A DNA stretch of 16,953 nucleotides from Treponema sp. (lineage in GTDB: Bacteria > Spirochaetota > Spirochaetia > Treponematales > Breznakiellaceae): contig JAIWNU010000131.1 of NCBI GenBank assembly GCA_020216655.1, positions 1 through 16,953 on the forward strand, in the 5' to 3' direction. This document shows, in pieces, positions 9,301 to 14,993 of this stretch (positions within the stretch are counted from its first letter, which is position 1; each line of letters starts with the position of its first letter). A program made the translations under genes and the position numbers. The notes beneath the pieces were generated by a model, which had not been told where the DNA came from, did not search any database, and was given only the letters and a program-made list of their open reading frames with translations.

Positions 9301-9930
9301 ATTTGCGAGATCTATCGGAAACTTGTTTGGAACCAGGGTGCGCTCAACAGGTCCTTTTGCAAGCGGTGAATCCTTGCTTAACAGAAAAAAAGCATCTAAA
9401 AAGAAATAATAGCGAGAGTCATAGCGACGCTGTTCAGAAACCTCAAAGCGTATGGTATGAATGCCTGCAGATAAAGTGAGTGCCTGTTTAAGTACAAACC
9501 AGTGGTTAGTATTGGAATATTTTTCTACTACTTCCACCTGTTCTCGGTGTATAGAAAGGGGACTGCCTCCGTCTACTCTAATGTTTAAAGGAGATACAAA
9601 GGATGCCAACAAATCACTTTCCGGCCCAGGAGGGGTACCCCCAATCCACAAGTTCCAGGTACCGGCTTTAGGTACCACAAAGGTATACTCGGCGTAAAAA
9701 GGTGCCCCTTTAGCAGTCCCCTCGCGATTGAGCTGCAGCATACGGTAGCCGCTCGAAGCATAATCCAACGTAGCCTGGTCGGTCATATTCGTGGTAACCG
9801 CGTCTTCCGCCTCCATCCAGACAAGACCTTCTGGCTGAGGAACAAAGACTGGCTTTAGCTTTTGGGAAGTTTCCGCAAATGCATTTAATCCTAGCAATCC
9901 AGCGAAGATGGATACAAAAATACGCTTCAT
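6328..9930 (-). CDS. PelB-like exopolysaccharide export protein with N-terminal carbohydrate-binding-like domain
   Basis: 1200 residues, close to the length of Pseudomonas PelB, the TPR plus beta-barrel protein that exports Pel across the outer membrane. A signal peptide (MKRIFVSIFAGLLGLNAFA, cleavage near 19) is followed by a jelly-roll-like domain at about 30-190, beginning VWMEAEDAV and ending YYFFLDAFFLL, that resembles CBM6/CBM35-type sugar-binding modules. TPR-like repeats fill about 215-500 (for example DAEDLYRQAIAKYPDDLNLK), a long helical, partly coiled-coil insert spans 505-780, one more TPR group lies at 785-865, and the last 320 residues are rich in alternating beta strands, fitting an outer-membrane barrel. 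The ATG at 9930 is chosen for AAGGAGA (9937-9943) six bases upstream and because it starts the signal peptide. It is divergent from pelD by 32 bases. The assignment rests on architecture and neighbours, not on close sequence recognition. The C-terminus ends in YIIP rather than a typical terminal aromatic. Confidence 0.75.
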   Translation of the reverse strand: MKRIFVSIFAGLLGLNAFAETSQKLKPVFVPQPEGLVWMEAEDAVTTNMTDQATLDYASSGYRMLQLNREGTAKGAPFYAEYTFVVPKAGTWNLWIGGTPPGPESDLLASFVSPLNIRVDGGSPLSIHREQVEVVEKYSNTNHWFVLKQALTLSAGIHTIRFEVSEQRRYDSRYYFFLDAFFLLSKDSPLAKGPVERTLVPNKFPIDLANRKIDNPYLTIPQYEYAIQQNPKNKDGYLLLAQVYSLIGDHGSAIKTLSRGRVMAGEDSRFTLLAAKSRIWSGEIDEGIRLYKEYLKSPDADREVWAEAAKICAWLMKYQDAEDLYRQAIAKYPDDLNLKVNYALTLLWESKVREGERKLAELWQSVKTEPQQILSLGSIYDISGYPDKAISAYLEGAKEHPEQIEMYLRLVRTYNKTNQNDKAAEIRKQISELYEPSDALSAVLTLLDQESVLKEQVLEQYRQRLAKEPDNLDLRMELVRAYSWNGKLNDALLENQNILVNKLYSILLGLDADLKDVYRLMDLLQLLKPTATSLPALADSRIGAIKKAQENLKQAMVQDVQAQKSTDVSKREKAQAVLQDARTQLAREVALSTAVVKWADTFLIPRVQGYTEQVNASAAQISQDAEVLNSVKPWAWPIADDLAFLTSLAKTNPLAQHGILRIQLLEGMPLVIPSLNDIQLENTKKVVRQALLWKQQLIDETLFSSDTYYPYGIELQNVYKGLSPQEPTDVVFTDFTTTDAEDTIRKLQDVKIQGGQLAGQIQTAQNVLLRQAALRLRVRMYQYDTETQWDRQALADLYLRLGQPVQAAKILERVLVLNPSDIASLFALARAKEQSGDWMGALAMYKRVYEMNPRYENAAGSYNTLSAQHGQLFQTGISSLIDSNRSAHTVRMAYQAPLSSFAELSSVYTLDHIKIHAPQAATQSLTLHSLSFRLPVKIAPLGLTVYGELGGNLQNKLDNIIPPAVADFNMDLISDYAAVAPQLGGGLLWQAGPINMGTTYGFHQIKDTFFADRLAQYEHQAGASIQLFLDYPNRQFFRSFSVQTDGSYRYIFCPYFADQTNMIYSGKGELHIQNLLMAKPQILLDVGAFGSWENSEKSKNITDYYAPDQALMLKGGLNLSVQLVNGTNWIVTGAGRLWSGWFASVGSTGAVLFDGAVRLEGVRKNLSLYLAVGGNRTGETYWAYSLEIGGAIRLADYIIP

Positions 9931-9962
9931 GGATTTTCTCCTTGTTTCCGAATATAGTATAT
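9931..9962. promoter_or_regulatory. Very short divergent intergenic region between pelB-like and pelD-like genes
   Basis: Only 32 bases separate the two divergent starts. It holds the ribosome site of the pelB-like gene (AAGGAGA on the minus strand, 9937-9943) and an AT-rich block reading TATAGT (9953-9958) on the plus strand and TATACT/TATATT on the minus strand, possible -10 boxes for both directions. No convincing -35 boxes are seen, and promoter parts must extend into the coding ends. No Shine-Dalgarno sequence precedes the pelD ATG. Confidence 0.4.
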
Positions 9963-11387
9963 ATGAATTCTGCAAAAAAGAGACCTATTAAAATAAGAGT
10001 TTTTGTAGAAATTACACTTTTTTCATCCATACCGGTACTCATTGATCTGGCATTACAGGGGGAACTGCTTCGCCAGGCTTTATTTGTACCCTTTTATTCG
10101 ATTATATTTGTTCTCTTTTTTAGTTTTTATAATTTTATACCCGCCTTTATAGGGGTAATTTTAGCGACAACAGAAGGAGTCGCCCTTTCCCTTTATTATA
10201 TCAAAACTGCGAACATTACTAAGGAAACTGTATTTACCGCATCAACCTTCCATGTTCTGCTTGCGGGACTTATTTTCTGCATACTGGCAGCTTTTGTCCG
10301 TAACCGGGTTCTTATAGGAAGGAAACGTTTTTTAGAACGTTACAAACAGGCAGTACATCGGGTGGCAATCCTTGAAAAACGAATTAGTATTCTAGAGCGT
10401 GTACATGAGGTTCTAGAAAACCGGGTATCGAGTCAAAAGGATTCTATTACGCTGCTCCACGACCGGGTAAAAAAACTAGCATCTCTGAACCTGGATGAAG
10501 CATTAAATACCATTCTAGACACTATTGCCCTATTTACCGAAATGAGCGTCGGTGAAATTTGGCGTCTCAACGAAGAACAGAATCTGCTGGTGCCCGCAGC
10601 GGTATATGGGTGGTCTACTGAAACAACTCAATCCGCAAGCCGTTCACTGGAAGGAACCATAGAAGGCTATGTTTTCCGTAACAAACAGCCTTTTTCAGTA
10701 CGGATGCTTTTGAACAGCGCTGAATTTGACCGCTTTGATACACGACTGAACATACTTACCATTCCGATTACGATAAGCGGAAAGGCATGGGGAGTTTTGA
10801 ATATACAAAAGCTCCCCTTTGAACATTATTCCCAATACACCGAATCAATCTTAGAGATTCTATTAAGTCTTGCGGAACCTTATCTGCGGCATATCGTAGA
10901 GTACGAACAGCTGCAAAACCAGCAGGAGCTAGATTCCATTACTGGATACCCTCTTTTTACCCTTTTATATAAAAATTTGGAAGACGACATCGAAAGAACC
11001 AAATACGAGGGTGGCAGCGTTTCGCTTATCATTATGGAAATAGTAAATTTTGATGAATTAGAACTCCACATAGACCGTAACCAGTTACGAAGACTGCCAT
11101 TTGAACTTAAGGAGATGATTGATCAGACAAAACGGATTAAATCTAAAGCTTTTCATTATAAAGATGACAACCAGATTGCCCTGCTTGTATACGGGCTCGA
11201 TCATGACGGCGCGTCTTTCTTCTGCCTCGATGTCCTTGCTCTTCTTTCCGGTTATACTTTTTCGGCTAATTCACAGAACTATCCTGTGGAGCTTATTCTG
11301 GGTTTCAGCACCGCCACCAATGCAAATGTTTCAGTAGACAGCATGGTAGCCGAAGCGGAGCATCTCCTTTCGGTACAGCGTTTGTAG
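9963..11387 (+). CDS. pelD: PelD-like inner-membrane regulator (4 TM, coiled coil, GAF, degenerate GGDEF)
   Basis: 474 residues in the order known for PelD, the c-di-GMP receptor of the Pel synthase complex: about four membrane helices (about 12-113), a coiled-coil stalk (about 125-172), a GAF domain (about 175-310) and a degenerate GGDEF domain (about 322-470, starting DSITGYPLF). The GGDEF signature position reads KDDNQ (400-404), so no cyclase activity is expected. In my alignment the inhibitory-site RxxD lies at R391-S394 (RIKS): the Arg is kept but the Asp is lost, so c-di-GMP binding is doubtful. The ATG at 9963 is preferred; an in-frame ATG at 9879 would lie inside the divergent gene. 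No ribosome site precedes it. It is the first gene of the pelDEFG operon; the next gene starts nine bases after its stop. Confidence 0.85.
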   Translation: MNSAKKRPIKIRVFVEITLFSSIPVLIDLALQGELLRQALFVPFYSIIFVLFFSFYNFIPAFIGVILATTEGVALSLYYIKTANITKETVFTASTFHVLLAGLIFCILAAFVRNRVLIGRKRFLERYKQAVHRVAILEKRISILERVHEVLENRVSSQKDSITLLHDRVKKLASLNLDEALNTILDTIALFTEMSVGEIWRLNEEQNLLVPAAVYGWSTETTQSASRSLEGTIEGYVFRNKQPFSVRMLLNSAEFDRFDTRLNILTIPITISGKAWGVLNIQKLPFEHYSQYTESILEILLSLAEPYLRHIVEYEQLQNQQELDSITGYPLFTLLYKNLEDDIERTKYEGGSVSLIIMEIVNFDELELHIDRNQLRRLPFELKEMIDQTKRIKSKAFHYKDDNQIALLVYGLDHDGASFFCLDVLALLSGYTFSANSQNYPVELILGFSTATNANVSVDSMVAEAEHLLSVQRL

Positions 11388-11396
11388 GAGTACCTT

Positions 11397-12146
11397 ATGC
11401 AGAATTTCCGGAACCTGTTTATCTCCAAAACTGGTTTTGTCCCCCGGACTCAAGCCCAAGCGCTCAAAGCTTACATGGAAGATATTATAGGACCTGAATA
11501 TTATATTTATCGGGCCGTTAATGTGCATCCGCTGCTCGAAGAACCCTGGGATTTTTCGGAAATTGACCGTTTGCTCGCCAAAAAAGACTTAGACCTAGAG
11601 ACCATTACTATCCTGGTAACCATCTTTGATAAAATGCTTCAGCTCCCCGATAAAGAACAGGCGTTATTTGCAGCAGAAAGTATTAATGCCCTGGAACAGC
11701 GGTACCTCAGCACTATCATAGCGATGCATAAAGAATTGGAAATGGAGGAAAAGACCGAATCGGTACGGACTATTATGCAGGCATACCTGAGCCTTGCCGC
11801 CATTAGTAAAAAACGGCCGCTTTTAAGAACCTTTTATCTCGGCGAAGCAAAAGCAACTTTTAAAAAATTGAGGCACATCCTCATCGATCCAGATAAAGAT
11901 CTTGCCTTATATATAAAAATACTGTTTGATCTGAACCAGTTAGCGGAAGCAAGACAAGAAATTGTAATGAGCATAGAACAATACCCAAGAAACACCACCC
12001 TGCACTTGCTTGCTGCAGAATATAACTTTAAAATCGGTTCTTATAAAAATATCGGTAAATATTTGAACCAAATCACGCATCTTTTCAAGAACAGCAAAGA
12101 TGCTGAACTCATAAAGTTCTGGGGAATAGGAGTTCAGAATGGATAA
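11397..12146 (+). CDS. pelE: PelE-like helical repeat protein
   Basis: 249 residues, mainly alpha-helical with TPR-like segments (for example LNQLAEARQEIVMSIEQYPRNTTLHLLAAEYNFKIGSYKN near 180-225). I see no signal peptide and no membrane segment, unlike Pseudomonas PelE, which has N-terminal membrane helices, so this would be a cytoplasmic or peripheral partner. The name rests mainly on position between pelD and pelF and on TPR character; sequence recognition alone would not support it. AGGAG (11386-11390) lies six bases before the ATG. Its end overlaps the pelF start by eight bases (ATGGATAA), so translation is probably coupled. Confidence 0.65.
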   Translation: MQNFRNLFISKTGFVPRTQAQALKAYMEDIIGPEYYIYRAVNVHPLLEEPWDFSEIDRLLAKKDLDLETITILVTIFDKMLQLPDKEQALFAAESINALEQRYLSTIIAMHKELEMEEKTESVRTIMQAYLSLAAISKKRPLLRTFYLGEAKATFKKLRHILIDPDKDLALYIKILFDLNQLAEARQEIVMSIEQYPRNTTLHLLAAEYNFKIGSYKNIGKYLNQITHLFKNSKDAELIKFWGIGVQNG

Positions 12147-13563
12147 GCCCATCCGGGTGTGCATGGTACTGGAAGGTTCCTATCCGTTCATTACCGGCGG
12201 GGTCGCAGCCTGGGTTCAGGATATTATCCAAGGCTTGCCGGAGATCGAGTTTTCCCTCCTGACCTTTTCTCCCCAGGCGAACCAGAAACTCCGTTACACC
12301 TTACCGCCAAATGTAAAAGAACATGTGGATTTAGTCTTAAGCGATGCCCCCCGTAAAAATGCAGGAAAGCGGCCAAAAAAACGTTCTATAGCAGCGGTCC
12401 TGCAATTTCACCAGCATATGTTCGAAAATAAGGTAGTCGATTTTAACGCTCTTATCGGAGCTCCCAAGAGATTAGAAGAGTTTGATAATGGGCTACTCAG
12501 AGATAAGAACCTCTGGAACCTTCTGGTACAATCCAACCTGCGTAAAAATCCTGCCTACCCATTTTCCGACTATTTCTGGGCATGGCAGTCTTCCCACCGG
12601 CTGCTTTTTAACACCCTGCAAGCCAAGGCTCCCGAAGCAGATATTTACCATGCTATATCAACTGGTTTTGCAGGTCTTGCAAGTTTAGTAGCAAGCCGGA
12701 AACGCAATAAGCCCTTTTTACTTACCGAACATGGCCTTTATCATAAGGAACGGGAAATCGAGATTAGAAAGGCCGACTTTGTCCGCGGCTACCAGCGGGA
12801 TATGTGGATAAACATTTATAATAACCTGAGCAAAATTTGCTACCAATCCGCCGACGTCGTTACCGCTCTTTTTGAAGAGAACCGCCAGAAACAAATAGAA
12901 CTGGGAGCAGACCCTACAAAATGTCTTGTCATACCGAATGGCATTGATATTGAACGATTCTCGTCGGTGGAACGCAAAAAGAAGCCAGGTTTTCATGTAG
13001 GACTCGTTGGCCGGATTGTCTCTATAAAGGATGTAAAAACCTACATTGCGGTAGCTAAAATTGTGCTCGAACAAATTCCCGAAGCCACATTCTATGCAAT
13101 AGGCCCAACCGACGAGGAACCAGAATATTACCGGGAATGCGTAGCCATGGTGGAAAGTTTTCATATCCAGGATCGCTTTATCTTTACCGGCAGGCAGAAT
13201 GTCTTAGAATATTATGCATTCCTAGATCTCATGCTCCTTACCAGCGTACGGGAAGCCCAGCCCTTAGTCATTTTGGAAGGCTGGGTAGCCGGTGTCCCCT
13301 GCATTAGCACCAAGGTTGGAAACGCTCCGGAAATGCTCGATTACGACGAACGTTTTTTAGCACCATCTAAAGATCCTGAGAAATTGGCAAAAAACGTCAT
13401 GTATGTGTATCAGCATCCAGAACTTATGAAAGAGATAAACGAACGGAACAAACAAAAGGCTATCAGACTCTATAATAAAAAGGATCTAATTCAGCGGTAC
13501 CGGGATCTATATGCTCAATTGGGCCCTGAAAAATGGAAATCTCGTGCCGGAGAGGTAACCTGA
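12139..13563 (+). CDS. pelF: PelF-like GT4 glycosyltransferase, Pel polysaccharide polymerase
   Basis: 474 residues; PelF is the cytoplasmic GT4 enzyme that builds the Pel chain (UDP-N-acetylhexosamine donor in Pseudomonas). The N-terminal half matches the PelF-specific DUF3492 look: VCMVLEGSYPFITGGVAAWVQDII (8-31), then HAISTGFAGL and LLTEHGLYHKEREIEI (195-210). The C-terminal Rossmann half has VIPNGIDIERF, GLVGRIVSIKD (288-298) with R292 and K297 placed to bind the nucleotide sugar, and the catalytic E-x7-E pair E372/E380 in REAQPLVILEG. All expected key residues are present. AGGAG (12128-12132) precedes the ATG. The stop TGA shares its last base with the pelG start. Confidence 0.95.
   Translation: MDKPIRVCMVLEGSYPFITGGVAAWVQDIIQGLPEIEFSLLTFSPQANQKLRYTLPPNVKEHVDLVLSDAPRKNAGKRPKKRSIAAVLQFHQHMFENKVVDFNALIGAPKRLEEFDNGLLRDKNLWNLLVQSNLRKNPAYPFSDYFWAWQSSHRLLFNTLQAKAPEADIYHAISTGFAGLASLVASRKRNKPFLLTEHGLYHKEREIEIRKADFVRGYQRDMWINIYNNLSKICYQSADVVTALFEENRQKQIELGADPTKCLVIPNGIDIERFSSVERKKKPGFHVGLVGRIVSIKDVKTYIAVAKIVLEQIPEATFYAIGPTDEEPEYYRECVAMVESFHIQDRFIFTGRQNVLEYYAFLDLMLLTSVREAQPLVILEGWVAGVPCISTKVGNAPEMLDYDERFLAPSKDPEKLAKNVMYVYQHPELMKEINERNKQKAIRLYNKKDLIQRYRDLYAQLGPEKWKSRAGEVT
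13549..13555 (+). promoter_or_regulatory. Ribosome binding site of pelG
   Basis: GGAGAGG, seven bases before the ATG at 13563. It decides the start against an in-frame ATG at 13533 inside pelF, which would add ten residues ahead of the conserved MAGIGF beginning. Confidence 0.8.
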
Positions 13564-14951
13564 TGGCAGGCATAGGATTCCAGCTGCGTAAAATTATAAG
13601 CCGGGGCAATTTATACGAAACAATCGGCGCCCTTGTTTCAGGGGTCTTTATCGTTGCAGGGCCCTGGCTTATTTCTGTGGTCGCCATGGCCTTGCTTCAG
13701 GGTTTATTTACCACATTAAAGGTGGAGCATCTCGTTGTTTTTCAGGTCGTCGTTGTCTATAGCTATGCGTTTTCTTTAAGCCTTTTTTCCGCCCTGCACC
13801 ATCATTTTACCCGCATTATCGCTGACCTTGTATGGGAAGGCAGGCATGGTGAGGCTGCCGCATGGATGCTCCGCTTTATTCTCCTTACTGTAGGACTATC
13901 TCTAGTAATTGCAGTCCCCGTTTCGCATATCATACCCCTCCAGATCGGAGAAGCAGAAAACCTGTTTCGCATTGGGATAGCAGCGCTTTTTACGGTCATT
14001 AATATCCTATGGATCATCATGCTGTTTATCTCTTTGCTTAAACAGTATGTGGTTATTCTTATCGTATTTCTGGGCGGTATGGGCATTTCTGTATTCACTG
14101 CTCCCCTTTTAGCTCACCAGTACGGGGTTGCAGGAGCCCTTTTCGGCTATACAGGGGGACTTGCGGTTATTGATATTGTATTTTTAGCCATTGCACTTGT
14201 TAAATACCCACCCCGGAAACCAGAACAGGGTTGGAGAACGTTCTGGCACTACCTTGGCAGATATGGAGCACTTATCGCTTCTGGATTCTTCTTTTATACT
14301 GGACAATGGCTTGATAAAATGTTCTTCTGGTTTTTTCAGGGACAGGCCATACCAGGTATAGGCCTCAAGGTATTTCCTGAATATGACTATGCAGTGTATA
14401 TCGCCGGTCTTTCCATCATTCCAGGACTAGTTTATTTTGTCATCATTGCCGAAACTCAAATATACATTGATACACGGCATTTCCTGTATACCTTGACCCA
14501 TACGCCCTGGACTAAAATACAAATTGCTAAACAACAGCTTCTAAGAAGCCTGAAAGATGAACTGAGAGATCAGAGCCTCCTCCAAGGATTTTGTACTCTA
14601 GGATTCGGTTTTCTCCTGTATATGTACGGTCCAGCATCGATTAAGAATCCGGTCATGGCACTAGCCTTGGCTGCGGCATTTTTCCAATTCACCCTTATGA
14701 CGGTCCTGGTATATCTGTATTATTTTGAATTATACCAGCAAGCCATGATAACAGCCTTGTTCTATTTTCTGCTGAACGGTCCTATTGCAGGAATCATTTA
14801 CTGGTTTATGCCTTTACTACTGCCCGGCGCGGGACACCTTGCAGCCGGCCTACTAGCCTCTTGGCTAGGATACACACTTTTAAAAACAAATACCCGAAAG
14901 ATAGAAAAGATTCTCTTCCTTAGGTCCTTGGGAATGAAAAAAAGCTCTTAA
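13563..14951 (+). CDS. pelG: PelG-like inner-membrane transport protein
   Basis: 462 residues, polytopic with about 12 membrane segments. The start MAGIGFQLRKIISRGNLYETIGALVSGVFIVAGPWLIS is the characteristic PelG opening (MAGIGFxLRK, then a xxSGPWxxS-like helix). PelG is related to MATE/MOP flippases and forms the inner-membrane Pel synthase and transport complex with PelD, PelE and PelF. The conserved middle segment GLKVFPEYDYAVYIAGLSIIPGLVYF (about 269-294) and the charged helix near 310-340 are seen. The start overlaps the pelF stop by one base (TGATG), fitting tight co-translation. It is the last gene of the operon and is followed by a strong hairpin. Confidence 0.93.
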   Translation: MAGIGFQLRKIISRGNLYETIGALVSGVFIVAGPWLISVVAMALLQGLFTTLKVEHLVVFQVVVVYSYAFSLSLFSALHHHFTRIIADLVWEGRHGEAAAWMLRFILLTVGLSLVIAVPVSHIIPLQIGEAENLFRIGIAALFTVINILWIIMLFISLLKQYVVILIVFLGGMGISVFTAPLLAHQYGVAGALFGYTGGLAVIDIVFLAIALVKYPPRKPEQGWRTFWHYLGRYGALIASGFFFYTGQWLDKMFFWFFQGQAIPGIGLKVFPEYDYAVYIAGLSIIPGLVYFVIIAETQIYIDTRHFLYTLTHTPWTKIQIAKQQLLRSLKDELRDQSLLQGFCTLGFGFLLYMYGPASIKNPVMALALAAAFFQFTLMTVLVYLYYFELYQQAMITALFYFLLNGPIAGIIYWFMPLLLPGAGHLAAGLLASWLGYTLLKTNTRKIEKILFLRSLGMKKSS

Positions 14952-14962
14952 TAATTAAATTG

Positions 14963-14986
14963 CCCCTGGGACAAAGGTCCCAGGGG
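14963..14986. terminator. Hairpin between convergent pelG and LamG-lipoprotein genes
   Basis: A perfect 10-bp stem, CCCCTGGGAC and GTCCCAGGGG, with a four-base AAAG loop, starts 12 bases after the pelG stop and ends 8 bases before the stop of the convergent gene. Neither side has a clean run of T, only AT-rich flanks, so it may end transcription in both directions or mainly protect mRNA 3' ends. Confidence 0.65.
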
Positions 14987-14993
14987 ATTAAAA

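Noticed and set aside
9879..9962. Upstream start for pelD at 9879
   Set aside because: Would place 52 bases of pelD inside the signal-peptide coding region of the divergent gene, with no ribosome site and 28 residues unlike the family.
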